The notes under the pieces: model-generated
The model's input: only the letters and a program-made list of their open reading frames with translations
Databases searched by the model: none
Told to the model about the DNA's origin: nothing
Part shown: positions 1 to 6,725 of the stretch, one piece after another
How the letters are laid out: each line of letters begins with the position of its first letter
Position numbering within the stretch: the first letter of the stretch is position 1
Made by a program: the position numbers and the translations under genes
IMG/VR virus record: IMGVR_UViG_3300013093_000186
Location: 1-30,290 of that record
DNA length: 30,290 nt
Reading direction: 5' to 3' (one strand)
DNA from: a virus

Positions 1-335
1 CAAAAATCAACTTCACCTTCTAAATTTCTAAATTTTACTGGTTCTCTTTTTGCTTTTCTTTCGTTATATGTTGATGTCGTTTCGAATAATTGTTTAAATT
101 CTTTTTCATCATAGTGAAACCATTCACCTTCTTTTCTGAGGTGATGAAATTTTCTATGCAAGTCTTTTTCCAATTCAAAAGCTTGTTTAGGTGAATTACA
201 TTTTAAATAATGAATAACTCTAAGCGGATTAGGATTACCAGTCTGTAATTCTTTAAGTCGTGTAAAAATATTGTTTGCTTTGCCGATTTTAACAGCAACA
301 GAAACAGCATCTTCTATAAAATAAACATCACTCAT
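1..335 (-). CDS. GIY-YIG-like (MUG113/T5orf172-type) protein, C-terminus off the window
   Basis: Reading leftwards from ATG at 335, an open frame runs off the left edge (111 codons seen). It starts MSDVYFIEDAVSVAVKIGKA and has Y5, a KIGKA strand at residues 16-20, then R26, LKELQTGNP (28-36) and a downstream FELEKDLHRKF helix. This is the layout of the MUG113/T5orf172 branch of the GIY-YIG superfamily: short Y/IGK hairpin, R-L-x-x-L-Q-T-G-N-P, then a helix with conserved H and F. Members occur in many phages and may be nucleases, but the function of most is unknown. The start follows the stop of the upstream gene by 6 bases, with AAGGAAAT lying 7-8 bases before ATG. The family call is from motif memory; nuclease activity is inference. 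Confidence 0.7.
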   Translation of the reverse strand, partial: MSDVYFIEDAVSVAVKIGKANNIFTRLKELQTGNPNPLRVIHYLKCNSPKQAFELEKDLHRKFHHLRKEGEWFHYDEKEFKQLFETTSTYNERKAKREPVKFRNLEGEVDF

Positions 336-341
336 ACCACT

Positions 342-629
342 TTATTTCCTTCTTCTCGCATCTTCGAAAGCATCTTTGACACATGCTTTGATTGTTTCGT
401 TGTCCCACTCTTTTACATTCCACAGAGTCGGTACAATAATCTTCCAGTACGTATCAAAGTCTTTATATCGGTATGACGGTGCTTCACTCGGTTCTCCTTC
501 TACATTACCAGAGAGTAACAGTTCAGCAAATTTATCTTCAAAGAAATCTAGTAGTTGTTGAAAACCATCAATGTCTTGTTGGTTGGCATACTTCCAGGCT
601 TCGTCTCTAGCTTGTTTAACATCAATCAC
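342..629 (-). CDS. hypothetical acidic protein, GTG start
   Basis: The frame encodes 95 residues, mostly helical and charged, with W13, W62, W70 and W75 and a basic RRRK end. No family is recognised. The start is GTG at 629. It overlaps the stop of the upstream 56-aa gene in a GTGA junction (626-629), and AGGAG sits 7 bases before it, so translational coupling is likely. It sits between a small gene and the GIY-YIG-like gene in an accessory operon, probably cotranscribed. The tight junctions and ribosome binding site make it a real gene; nothing supports a specific role. Confidence 0.7.
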   Translation of the reverse strand: MIDVKQARDEAWKYANQQDIDGFQQLLDFFEDKFAELLLSGNVEGEPSEAPSYRYKDFDTYWKIIVPTLWNVKEWDNETIKACVKDAFEDARRRK

Positions 630-796
630 CGTCTTACTCCTGCATACATATCGGATTGTACATTGGCGTGGTCGGACCTGAGTTGCTCGATCTCTATTAT
701 GGCACGTTCGATTATGTTAGCAAGGTAAGAATTCTTGAACATATCTCGAACATCACTCAATTCAGTTATAATATCAGTTTTGGTCGGAGTGTTCAT
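626..796 (-). CDS. small hypothetical protein (56 aa)
   Basis: ATG at 796 begins MNTPTKTDIITELSDVRDMF and the frame ends with TGA at 626-628. It encodes 56 residues that look like one long amphipathic helix (IIERAIIEIEQLRSDH). The start overlaps the stop of the upstream membrane-protein gene by ATGA (793-796), and its own stop overlaps the next GTG start by GTGA. No clear Shine-Dalgarno sequence precedes the ATG, so translation probably depends on coupling. No family is recognised. The double 4-base overlap is the main reason to call it. Confidence 0.6.
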   Translation of the reverse strand: MNTPTKTDIITELSDVRDMFKNSYLANIIERAIIEIEQLRSDHANVQSDMYAGVRR

Positions 797-1017
797 GTGT
801 TGGCTCTAGGTGAGTCTGTAGTTACTGGTGCTGTATTGCTGGTGAATAGGTACTCACCTTGAGGCATATCGTAGCTCCATATACGGAACAACTCGACAGT
901 TTTCCAGTATCGTACATAGAGATGGTTAATTAGTAAAGCCGCCATCGCCAAGACAATAAGTCCAAGAGATACCAAAATCGATCCAATTAAAAACAATGCA
1001 AAATTATCTAAGTCCAT
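793..1017 (-). CDS. small single-pass membrane protein
   Basis: The 74-residue product starts MDLDNFALFLIGSILVSLGL. One strongly hydrophobic segment covers about residues 6-32, followed by a soluble tail with aromatic residues (YVRYWKTVELFRIW). An in-frame GTG at 1023 overlaps the upstream stop, but AAGGAG abuts that GTG with no spacer. The same AAGGAG lies 5 bases before ATG 1017, so ATG 1017 is the better start. It is a phage inner-membrane protein of unknown role in a string of small overlapping genes. Confidence 0.65.
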   Translation of the reverse strand: MDLDNFALFLIGSILVSLGLIVLAMAALLINHLYVRYWKTVELFRIWSYDMPQGEYLFTSNTAPVTTDSPRANT

Positions 1018-1019
1018 AT

Positions 1020-1172
1020 TCACTCCTTCGGTTGGTTTGTTTTTTCCACATGATATTTGTATAGGTCAATCAGGTACTGAAATTGTATTGGCTGGTGTTC
1101 AGGATGTGGTAGTTCTGGTCCGTAGAACTCTACCAATTTGTTATAATACTCTAATATTTGTTCGTTTGTCAT
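1020..1172 (-). CDS. small hypothetical protein (50 aa)
   Basis: ATG at 1172 starts MTNEQILEYYNKLVEFYGPE and TGA at 1020-1022 ends a 50-residue frame, acidic and rich in Tyr and Pro (PELPHPEHQP), probably two short helices. It is the first minus-strand gene after the divergent spacer 1173-1243. Its 3' end holds the AAGGAG ribosome binding site of the next gene. There is no strong Shine-Dalgarno of its own. No family is recognised. The call rests on position, overlap and plausible protein composition. Confidence 0.55.
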   Translation of the reverse strand: MTNEQILEYYNKLVEFYGPELPHPEHQPIQFQYLIDLYKYHVEKTNQPKE

Positions 1173-1243
1173 AAAAGTTTAAAGTGAAAGTAGTATATAT
1201 ATTAGTATAAACACTCATAACGTTAATACTAAAAGGACAATTC
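1173..1243. promoter_or_regulatory. divergent intergenic spacer, possible promoters
   Basis: This 71-base AT-rich spacer separates the only plus-strand gene (start 1244) from the minus-strand gene starting at 1172. On plus it contains TATAAACA at 1206-1213, one base from the T4 late box TATAAATA and about 30 bases before the ATG. On minus it contains TATACTAATATATATACT, which offers several sigma70-like -10 hexamers, but I see no convincing -35 partner on either strand. It must hold at least one promoter for the plus gene; which element is used is not resolved. Confidence 0.35.
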
Positions 1244-1411
1244 ATGGAACTCATCAAATCAATTATATCATTCTTTCAATACATCGGCAAGCGTCTAAAT
1301 CAATCGGACTTGGAAATTTATATTGAAACTCACAAACCTAAATCTGAAGCCGATATTGAAAGACTGATTCGCCAATTCAATCAAAAACACCTGTTTCGTA
1401 CCTTTTCTTAA
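1244..1411 (+). CDS. small plus-strand hypothetical protein (55 aa)
   Basis: This is the only plus-strand gene I support. ATG 1244 is preceded by AAAAGGA with a 6-base spacer, a strong Shine-Dalgarno. The product starts MELIKSIISFFQYIGKRLNQ and continues with a helical, charged part (DLEIYIETHKPKSEADIERL), ending TAA at 1409-1411. The K-P-K-S-E-A-D-I-E-R layout resembles small proteins I recall from proteobacteria and phages (N/K-P-x-S/N-x-A-E/D-V/I-E), but this is a weak memory. It converges on the MazG-like gene, and the two stops share the palindrome TTAA at 1408-1411. Confidence 0.6.
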   Translation: MELIKSIISFFQYIGKRLNQSDLEIYIETHKPKSEADIERLIRQFNQKHLFRTFS

Positions 1412-1683
1412 AGGCCACGGATAGTTGACCAGGTTTTCAACTTCTCTCTTTTGGCCTTTCTGGCACCGTTGACATTTGTATCCGAGATTATACATTTCTC
1501 AATCATAATGTCTATCATTGCCAAAAGGTCTCCTGTTTCTTCCTCTAGTCTTTCTTTGTTAGTTCGGTTGTTATGTACCGAATCCATACCAAATCGAAAG
1601 ACTTTGGAAATAGCCTGTGTTACTTCAGCACATTCTTCCTGAGCAATACAGAAAATCTCTTTTGTTTCATTATCTAAACTCAT
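1408..1683 (-). CDS. MazG-like nucleotide pyrophosphohydrolase
   Basis: The product is predicted to hydrolyse (d)NTPs to monophosphate and pyrophosphate. With the start at ATG 1683 it has 91 residues: EExxE at E16, E17 and E20 (QEECAEVTQAISKVFRFG), then ExxD at E49-D52 (EEETGDLLAMIDIM), and a basic C-terminal KAKREKLKTW. These are the Mg-binding acidic pairs of the all-alpha NTP-PPase (MazG/MazG-like) fold, and the length suits single-domain phage members. A TTG at 1689 lies in frame, but GAGA is correctly spaced only for ATG 1683. In phages such enzymes are thought to trim dNTP pools or ppGpp signalling. Substrate cannot be read from sequence. Confidence 0.85.
   Translation of the reverse strand: MSLDNETKEIFCIAQEECAEVTQAISKVFRFGMDSVHNNRTNKERLEEETGDLLAMIDIMIEKCIISDTNVNGARKAKREKLKTWSTIRGL
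1410..1459. repeat. long imperfect hairpin at convergent gene ends
   Basis: The outer arms AAAGGCCA (1410-1417) and TGGCCTTT (1452-1459) are perfect 8-base inverted repeats. Inside them lie GTTGA and TCAAC arms. The structure starts on the shared stop codons of the convergent pair and runs into the 3' end of the MazG-like gene. It could act as a weak two-way terminator, but there is no U-tract, so this is low confidence. Confidence 0.3.
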
Positions 1684-1685
1684 AG

Positions 1686-1862
1686 TCAATCTCGTAATAG
1701 TTGGGGTTTCTCTGTATTTTCGGCAAGGAACTTTTCAGCCACGGAAGTAGCTTCTTCATGTGTTCCCATTACAATTGTGGTAACTTGAACTTTACCACTT
1801 TCTTCTATTGTAATAATCCAGCCGTTACTGGTTTTGTTAGGTTCAATCTTAGCTGTTCTCAT
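1686..1862 (-). CDS. small hypothetical protein (58 aa)
   Basis: ATG 1862 is preceded by AAGGAG with a 5-base spacer. The frame gives 58 residues starting MRTAKIEPNKTSNGWIITIE and ending at TGA 1686-1688. Alternating beta-like segments (GWIITIEE, KVQVTTIVMG) precede a helix (HEEATSVAEKFLAEN), a small alpha/beta fold. No family is recognised. It lies just downstream of the HExxH/VWA gene and just upstream of the MazG-like gene, whose likely ATG follows its stop by 2 bases, so it is probably cotranscribed with both. Confidence 0.7.
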   Translation of the reverse strand: MRTAKIEPNKTSNGWIITIEESGKVQVTTIVMGTHEEATSVAEKFLAENTEKPQLLRD

Positions 1863-1871
1863 AATTTCTCC

Positions 1872-4049
1872 TTATGCAATCATTTTGATAAAACGGTTTA
1901 ACACGACACGGTTATTTAACTTATTTCCCGTATACTTACTGAAGGCAGAAACGATACCACGAGTGGTTGCATTTTCTTTTACTTCAAATTCGGCATCATC
2001 ATCAATAGCCATGCCTTGTGATCTGAGCAAATAGTACTCATCAAATCCTGCGGAAGTCACCACAGAGTAATTGTCTTTCCTGAATTGTATGGCTAATGTA
2101 TCATATCTCTTTTGATTTCCTCCGAAATCATAGAATCTATGTATCTTACGGTTAAACTCTGATCCAGCGAGGACATAGAAACCAATGATATTACAGTCGG
2201 TTAATTTTTTCAATAACTTAATCAAACCTGTTGTAACATTAGCACCGTATTGACAATCTCTAATAGTTTCTTGATTTTTAGTCTTAGGATCTCTGATAAC
2301 TAATACATCTAGACCATATAGAGGTTTATTATATTTTCCATCTTCTTGGTATACACCATCAATAGAATCGGATTCACCATCAGTAAGGAAAATAGTATTT
2401 ACAATTTGTAATTTGTTTTTCTTTTGAAATTCTGGTACTATTTTTGCAGCCGATATAATTGCCTGATTCAATGGTGTACTTGAAAGACTTGTCCACCAAG
2501 GAAATCTTTCACCTTCAGAACTACCGATAAGTCCGATAGCACACAGTACAGATCCAGCATACATGAAATCGGATGCCGACATTCTATGTGATAAAATATT
2601 CATCAGCGAAAACTTGTTGAATGCCAAGTTTCCATTTTTAGGTGTAACCTCATATGTATATTCAGGTAAAGACTCACATGTGAAAGCATATACCTCATAA
2701 GGAATATTAACCTTTTTACAAAACAACACCAAATTAAATAACTGTCTCATTGTGTTGGCTATGTGATTACCCATAGAACCGGACCAATCTAAGAACATTA
2801 CAAGTCCGTGAGATTTACCATCAGGCATAACCGAGATTTTCTTGAAGATATCTTCATTGAATTGGTAAGAGAATATTTTGCTCATATTCAAATCACCAGT
2901 TTTTGATACTGAAGTCTTCTTCATCTGGTCGGCATTTTTGCGTAATTCAAATTCTTTGACAAGATAGGATACTACTTTTTCAGATTCAATACGAATTTTA
3001 CTGAAATGTTCTTTTCCTGTACGATATGATTGGCCGTCAGGACCGCCTTTTTTGTATTTTTTGTAAAAATCCTTGTAATCAAAGATGGCTTTGTTTATAT
3101 CCAAGTCAGGAAGATCAGCATATACATAATCTCTTGATTTTTTATCAAATAATTTTGACTCATTTTTACGGAAAGCCTCATCAGTATGGGATTTCAATTG
3201 ATTTTGAGCAATTTTGGCGTCATTTTCTTCAGTAATGCCATCGGTAGACTCATTTTTTTCGTCTTTGTCGCTTTTTTTGTCTTTAGTATCAGAATTTTTA
3301 GAATTTTGTTGTGAATTTTCTTTCTGGTCTTCGTCTTTGTCGCTTTCCTTAGACTTAGATTTGCCGGAATTTTCAGATTCGTCTTTTTCTTGCTCATTTT
3401 TATCGCCGAGATTCATATTTTGAAAAGAATTTTCATCTTTTTCAGGATTTTCTCGATTTTTTACTTTGAACTTGCCTTTTTTAATTTTTTCTTTCTGCTC
3501 TAATTTCATATATTCGACAATTTCTTTAGAGACACGGATTACATCATCAAAGGTTTGAGTATTTTCAACTTTATCTAGCAATTCACGTTCTATTTCATCA
3601 AATTTTATGCCTTGAGCCGGACCACCTTTGCAATGGATATTAACTCTGTCTATAAAATTCATGTCGCTGAGATCTTGACCATTAGTTCCGAAAAAATCAC
3701 GTTCAACTAATTCAGTATATCCTTTGACAAACGATTTAGATAGACCAGGATATCTGTACTTGATTTTTCTCTCAATACGGGAATCTTCAACTACATTAAT
3801 AATAGTTTGGTCAACACCAGCAATTAAATTCTCTTTTAACTCAATAGCAGGTGTATAGAGAGCATGGCCAACCTCATGTCCCATAAAAAGGTCATATAGT
3901 TGGCTGGAAATTTTATTATCTAATATTGGAACCGTCAAAATACGATTTTCAACATCAAAGAAAGCTGTAGGTACTGACCTCTGCTCTACCGAGAGGTTCT
4001 CAGTTGCCATTAACTTGGCCAGTATTGATTTGGAATTAATCAGTTCCAT
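1872..4049 (-). CDS. HExxH metallopeptidase-like and VWA-domain protein (CobT-like)
   Basis: This 725-residue protein has three parts. The N-terminus has a zinc-protease-like signature: HEVGH at 58-62 and, downstream, NVVEDSRIE (85-93), which could supply the third metal ligand. A highly charged Lys/Glu/Asp/Ser linker covers about 185-290. The C-terminus is a von Willebrand A domain with MIDAS residues DWSGSM (421-426), T525 in SSTPLNQA, and LTDGESD (555-561). Related proteins in T4-like marine phages are annotated CobT-like or peptidase, and cellular relatives work with MoxR/CobS AAA+ ATPases as metal-chelatase or remodelling systems. No such ATPase is in this window. AAGGA lies 6 bases before ATG. 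Function in phage is unknown; chelatase activity should not be assumed. Confidence 0.85.
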   Translation of the reverse strand: MELINSKSILAKLMATENLSVEQRSVPTAFFDVENRILTVPILDNKISSQLYDLFMGHEVGHALYTPAIELKENLIAGVDQTIINVVEDSRIERKIKYRYPGLSKSFVKGYTELVERDFFGTNGQDLSDMNFIDRVNIHCKGGPAQGIKFDEIERELLDKVENTQTFDDVIRVSKEIVEYMKLEQKEKIKKGKFKVKNRENPEKDENSFQNMNLGDKNEQEKDESENSGKSKSKESDKDEDQKENSQQNSKNSDTKDKKSDKDEKNESTDGITEENDAKIAQNQLKSHTDEAFRKNESKLFDKKSRDYVYADLPDLDINKAIFDYKDFYKKYKKGGPDGQSYRTGKEHFSKIRIESEKVVSYLVKEFELRKNADQMKKTSVSKTGDLNMSKIFSYQFNEDIFKKISVMPDGKSHGLVMFLDWSGSMGNHIANTMRQLFNLVLFCKKVNIPYEVYAFTCESLPEYTYEVTPKNGNLAFNKFSLMNILSHRMSASDFMYAGSVLCAIGLIGSSEGERFPWWTSLSSTPLNQAIISAAKIVPEFQKKNKLQIVNTIFLTDGESDSIDGVYQEDGKYNKPLYGLDVLVIRDPKTKNQETIRDCQYGANVTTGLIKLLKKLTDCNIIGFYVLAGSEFNRKIHRFYDFGGNQKRYDTLAIQFRKDNYSVVTSAGFDEYYLLRSQGMAIDDDAEFEVKENATTRGIVSAFSKYTGNKLNNRVVLNRFIKMIA

Positions 4050-4212
4050 CTTTTTTCCTTAGGTGTAATGCACCGTCAATTAGTTCAATTTTAATCGTAT
4101 CACCTTCTTTCCAACCAGTTTCTTCAAGCATCTCTGGAGGAATATTGAATATTACATTAGCAGAATCGCCAGGAATATCCTGAAATACATCTTCATAATT
4201 ATAGACTGTCAT
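4036..4212 (-). CDS. AbrB/MazE-type (SpoVT-AbrB fold) small protein
   Basis: The 58-residue product begins MTVYNYEDVFQDIPGDSANV. It then shows a typical swapped-hairpin pattern: NVIFNIPPEML, GWKEGDTIKIEL and GALHLRKK. This matches the AbrB/MazE/SpoVT DNA-binding fold, used by antitoxins and transition-state regulators. No toxin partner (MazF, PemK or VapC type) is visible next to it. Its 3' end overlaps the start of the HExxH/VWA gene by 14 bases, so the two are tightly coupled. It could be an autoregulator of this operon or a solo anti-toxin. The fold call is good; the role is inference. Confidence 0.75.
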   Translation of the reverse strand: MTVYNYEDVFQDIPGDSANVIFNIPPEMLEETGWKEGDTIKIELIDGALHLRKKDGTD

Positions 4213-4357
4213 TCTTTTCTTTCAACTCATGGTAAGCTTCTAGGTCTTTCTCATACAAGGACATGATAGCCCATTGCTTGGTTACATCATCAATCATATT
4301 TAACTCGGTCTGGTACTCTGTTGGTTTACGTTGAAGTTGGTTTGTGTACTCACTCAT
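4199..4357 (-). CDS. small hypothetical protein (52 aa)
   Basis: ATG 4357 opens a 52-residue frame, MSEYTNQLQRKPTEYQTELN, ending TAA at 4199-4201. It is strongly helical and acidic (DDVTKQWAIMSLYEKDLEAY). Its end overlaps the AbrB-like start by 14 bases, and its start lies inside the end of the upstream basic gene (8-base overlap), so all three are probably translated in series. The Shine-Dalgarno is weak (GTGAG). No family is recognised. Confidence 0.6.
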   Translation of the reverse strand: MSEYTNQLQRKPTEYQTELNMIDDVTKQWAIMSLYEKDLEAYHELKEKNDSL

Positions 4358-4490
4358 ATATTCTCACTTTGTTTGGATGTTTTGGCTTACGGTTGTATTG
4401 TACACTACTTTTATGCTTTTGTAAAGGTTTAATTGGTGTACGACAATGCGGTCGTTGTATTTTGACAACAAGTGTAACTTTAGTACTCAT
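4350..4490 (-). CDS. small basic hypothetical protein (46 aa)
   Basis: AGGAG with a 6-base spacer precedes ATG 4490. The 46-residue product, MSTKVTLVVKIQRPHCRTPI and onward, is very basic (many Lys, Arg and His) with almost no acidic residues, ending VRIYE. That composition suits a nucleic-acid or ribosome-associated peptide, but no family is recognised. It overlaps the next gene by 8 bases and follows the 110-aa gene by one base, within an operon driven by the promoter at 4854-4882. Confidence 0.6.
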   Translation of the reverse strand: MSTKVTLVVKIQRPHCRTPIKPLQKHKSSVQYNRKPKHPNKVRIYE

Positions 4491-4491
4491 T

Positions 4492-4824
4492 TTATCTCCT
4501 CATTCTTGAAATGTCCACAGCCTGCTCATCCGTGAAAACCGGCACAGCATTGGACTTGTGCATTGTTGCAATACCTTTGACCATGGAACCGGTGTAGACT
4601 TTAGGTGCGGGTTTTGTTGCCACACCTAGGCCAGTATCCTTTGACGGATGACGAACGGTTTCACGACCAGGTGGTGTACTTAGATTGTACGACCAACCGG
4701 AGGTTTTTATTGGTTTAATTGTTTTTGCTGGGGAATGTTTAAGCAACCACTGGTCATACTGCTCACGAACAGCTTTCGGTGGTTTCTTTTTCTTGGACTT
4801 TGGCAATGTACCATAAAATAGCAT
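4492..4824 (-). CDS. conserved hypothetical phage protein
   Basis: The product is 110 residues. The N-terminus is basic (KSKKKKPPKAV), the middle is Pro/Thr-rich, and the C-terminus ends in GIATMHKSNAVPVFTDEQ then ISRMRR. I recall this C-terminal motif as conserved in many T4-like and other tailed phages of marine bacteria, with unknown function. AAGGAG lies 9 bases before ATG 4824, and a near-consensus sigma70 promoter lies just upstream (4854-4882). It heads an operon running to about position 1000 or beyond. Confidence 0.75.
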   Translation of the reverse strand: MLFYGTLPKSKKKKPPKAVREQYDQWLLKHSPAKTIKPIKTSGWSYNLSTPPGRETVRHPSKDTGLGVATKPAPKVYTGSMVKGIATMHKSNAVPVFTDEQAVDISRMRR

Positions 4825-4853
4825 TTAGACACTCCTTTTGCAATGAAGTATCT

Positions 4854-4882
4854 ATTATACTACAATATGGGCTTTAAGTCAA
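4854..4882 (-). promoter_or_regulatory. sigma70-type promoter P1
   Basis: On the minus strand TTGACT (4877-4882) and TATAAT (4854-4859) are separated by exactly 17 bases, and the -10 continues as TATAATAGATA. The expected RNA start is near 4847, about 23 bases before ATG 4824. The region upstream of the 110-aa gene is otherwise non-coding. It is one of three sites in the window with the same -10 extension. Confidence 0.85.
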
Positions 4883-4889
4883 GCTCAGT

Positions 4890-4905
4890 GTTGTATTAAT
4901 ACAAC
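4890..4905. repeat. perfect 16-bp palindrome upstream of P1
   Basis: GTTGTATTAATACAAC reads the same on both strands. It spans the stop codon of the 54-aa gene and lies 7 bases upstream of the P1 -35 box. The half-site GTTGTAT recurs in the palindrome at 27020-27037. It may be an operator or a hairpin; no U-run follows it on the minus strand, which argues against a classic terminator. Confidence 0.5.
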
Positions 4906-5060
4906 GGTTTTCGGTTTCGTGGTTGGCGGAAGGTTTCTTCCACATCCTCAAAATGTTTCAAATTTTTATTTTGTTTGAATTTCTTTGGTTTCTTTTGAGA
5001 TTGATTATAGTCCTCAAAAGTATCCCTATCTTTACGAAACTTACCTACAAATTTAGACAC
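4896..5060 (-). CDS. small basic phage protein, GTG start (54 aa)
   Basis: GTG 5060 is preceded by GGAGGAAAAAATTC, a strong Shine-Dalgarno about 9 bases away. The product MSKFVGKFRKDRDTFEDYNQ and onward is 54 residues, rich in Lys, Arg, Phe and Tyr and probably disordered. Small proteins with the same opening (SKF-V/I-GKFRK-x-RDY/F) occur, as I recall, in T4-like cyanophages and relatives; function unknown. It lies 15 bases downstream of the 141-aa gene and is probably the last gene of the operon containing RNase H. Confidence 0.7.
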   Translation of the reverse strand: MSKFVGKFRKDRDTFEDYNQSQKKPKKFKQNKNLKHFEDVEETFRQPRNRKPLY

Positions 5061-5075
5061 GAATTTTTTCCTCCG

Positions 5076-5501
5076 TTATGGTAACATATCTTTAAAGGCT
5101 TCTTTTACAAATTTGTAATCTAAGCCTTTCACGCCTTGGTCTTTTCGTAAAATGCCGGCTATAATTTCAGCTTCACGAGGCTCCAATGATTCCAACATTT
5201 GAATCACTAATTCATTTCTTCTTTTCGTAGTTAATTTTTCGGCAGTAGGATGTCCTTTTTGAACAATATAAATTCTACGCAATTGATTATTAAGTGTATC
5301 ATGTGTGATACCTGGTAGAACATCTTGGGGTATTTTATAGTTATCTGGTATTTCATCTATCATCCATTGATAATTTGGATGAAAGGTTAATTTTAAGACC
5401 TCAACCAAGACAGGGCTCAAATTCTTACCAATTATGTCCATTCGCTCTTTTTTATTTTTTGCTAATTCAAATTCATCAAATATTTGATATATGTGTTTCA
5501 T
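5076..5501 (-). CDS. conserved T4-like phage protein (DUF6433-like)
   Basis: The product is 141 residues, with N-terminal MKHIYQIFDEFELAKNKKER, FHPNYQWMIDEIPDNY in the middle, then RRNELVIQMLESLEPREAEI and a KFVKEAFKDMLP end. This arrangement (short helical N-terminus, F-H/D-P-x-x-x-W, LExLxPxEAxI, L/F-V-K-E-A-F) matches a family I know from T4-like cyanophages and pelagiphages, which I believe is DUF6433. Its function is unknown. The start overlaps the RNase H stop by one base (TAATG), with GAGGA 7 bases upstream. A TATAAATA box lies 98 bases upstream inside rnh. A role in replication is suggested only by the neighbour. Confidence 0.75.
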   Translation of the reverse strand: MKHIYQIFDEFELAKNKKERMDIIGKNLSPVLVEVLKLTFHPNYQWMIDEIPDNYKIPQDVLPGITHDTLNNQLRRIYIVQKGHPTAEKLTTKRRNELVIQMLESLEPREAEIIAGILRKDQGVKGLDYKFVKEAFKDMLP

Positions 5502-6349
5502 TAAAATTCCTCAATCACTTCCATTAAATTGGTTAGCTTGTTCTCTACAAAGTAATTAAACATCTTTCCTCTAGATGGTGGTTTAATATCATCATAAGTA
5601 TTTATAATTTTTGCTTTTATCTCATCTGGTATCATTGTCAAGTCGATAAGCATCTTATTACGTGACCAACCAACCAAAGTCTCAGCATCTTCCCATTGAT
5701 CTAACGGTGTCTTCATTAACTTTTCAAGTATGCTTTTAGTAATTGGCTTTTGACGTAATTCATTTACAAAACAATCCGCTGGTGATAATACATTAGGAAT
5801 GCCATCACCTTTATCTCCACGGATAATCTTTTCTTTTAAATCATCTATTGGATTTTCTGAAACAACATACTTCTTTAATGAAGGATTATATTGCTTCACA
5901 TTTTTGTATTGTTGTAACTGTAGAAAGTCACCATCACTCGATAGTATCAAGATCTTTTCATGTGCTGAATGCCGGGGTACTAATGTACCAATGATATCAT
6001 CAGCCTCAGCACCTTCAACATCTATACATTTGTAAGGAAAGTATTCTTTTAATTCCTGTTTAAACTTAGCCAACATATCAAAAATTAAGTGCCAATCTAA
6101 ATCGGACTTATCTCTGGCTTTTTTACGACCTGCTTTGTAATGTGGAAACCATTCCTTGCGCCAGTACTTACGGTTGTCACAACATAGTACTACTTCTCCG
6201 TATTCATCACGGAAGTTCTTTAGGTGAGTCCTGATGATGTTCAGGATCATGTGGCGTATTAAGTCTTCTTCTAACTTAACACCTTTAGAATTGTTTATCT
6301 GTGCCATTAGGCCAGATAGCAGGACCTGATTCAAATCAACTAATATCAT
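5501..6349 (-). CDS. rnh: T4-type RNase H (FEN-like 5'-3' exonuclease)
   Basis: The 282-residue protein (T4 Rnh is 305) should remove RNA primers from lagging-strand fragments. Acidic metal ligands are visible in order: D5 (LVDLN), D58 (CCDNRKYW), the cluster E112/E115/D117/D118 (VEGAEADDIIG), D139/D141 (SSDGDF), and D179/D182 in the H3TH turn RGDKGDGIPNV. The basic arch WRKEWFPHYKAGRKK (63-77) fits substrate threading. It has its own promoter (P2) inside the end of the upstream gene, with a leader of about 20 bases. It pairs functionally with the primase at 12395-13417. Confidence 0.93.
   Translation of the reverse strand: MILVDLNQVLLSGLMAQINNSKGVKLEEDLIRHMILNIIRTHLKNFRDEYGEVVLCCDNRKYWRKEWFPHYKAGRKKARDKSDLDWHLIFDMLAKFKQELKEYFPYKCIDVEGAEADDIIGTLVPRHSAHEKILILSSDGDFLQLQQYKNVKQYNPSLKKYVVSENPIDDLKEKIIRGDKGDGIPNVLSPADCFVNELRQKPITKSILEKLMKTPLDQWEDAETLVGWSRNKMLIDLTMIPDEIKAKIINTYDDIKPPSRGKMFNYFVENKLTNLMEVIEEF
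5599..5606 (-). promoter_or_regulatory. possible late-promoter box inside rnh
   Basis: The minus strand reads TATAAATA, an exact match to the T4 late-promoter -10 box, 98 bases upstream of the 141-aa gene start. It lies inside the rnh coding sequence, where AT-rich codons can make it by chance. Support is only the 8-base identity. Confidence 0.25.
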
Positions 6350-6374
6350 TTTAATCTTTCAATAACGAATATCT

Positions 6375-6403
6375 ATTATATCATTCTTCTTTCAAATTGG
6401 CAA
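6375..6403 (-). promoter_or_regulatory. sigma70-type promoter P2 for rnh
   Basis: TTGCCA (6398-6403) and TATAAT (6375-6380) are 17 bases apart on the minus strand, with the same AGATA extension as P1 and P3. The -35 lies in the last codons of the upstream 114-aa gene, and the -10 starts just after its stop. The predicted RNA start is near 6368, upstream of ATG 6349. Confidence 0.8.
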
Positions 6404-6725
6404 TCATTTTTTCAAATAAAGGTCCTGATTTTGTGGTTTTTTTCATAACTAAACCAAACCAGTCTTGTGGTATTAATCCTGAGATATATTCTCTCACATC
6501 AGAAAATATGGCATCAAAATAATCCTCATGGATAATTTCATCTTCTTCATCCACCTTAAATAAAATAACGTGGTATGCAGGACCTACAGAGCTACCACCA
6601 ACAGGATCGCCTTTAATTTCTTCATTGAAATATTGAGAAAGTACTTCAACGGCATTTTCATTTTCTTCATGTGGCAAAAAAGAAATATAATCTGCGTTTT
6701 CTATTTCTTTCATAAAATCTAACAT
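6381..6725 (-). CDS. hypothetical acidic protein (114 aa)
   Basis: The product is 114 residues and very acidic, with alternating strands and helices: ADYISFLPHEENENAVEVLS, then VGPAYHVILFKVDEEDEI, then a C-terminal helix FEKMIANLKEE. No family is recognised. AAGG lies 6 bases before ATG 6725, and the start overlaps the end of the SegE-like gene by 7 bases. The last codons contain the -35 of promoter P2. Length and signals support a real gene; its role is unknown. Confidence 0.75.
   Translation of the reverse strand: MLDFMKEIENADYISFLPHEENENAVEVLSQYFNEEIKGDPVGGSSVGPAYHVILFKVDEEDEIIHEDYFDAIFSDVREYISGLIPQDWFGLVMKKTTKSGPLFEKMIANLKEE

Noticed and set aside
3194-3397. Minus-strand frame inside the charged linker of the HExxH/VWA gene
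   Set aside because: It is a Lys/Ile-rich frame produced by the repetitive linker codons; no separate ribosome binding site was identified and composition is typical of an out-of-frame reading.
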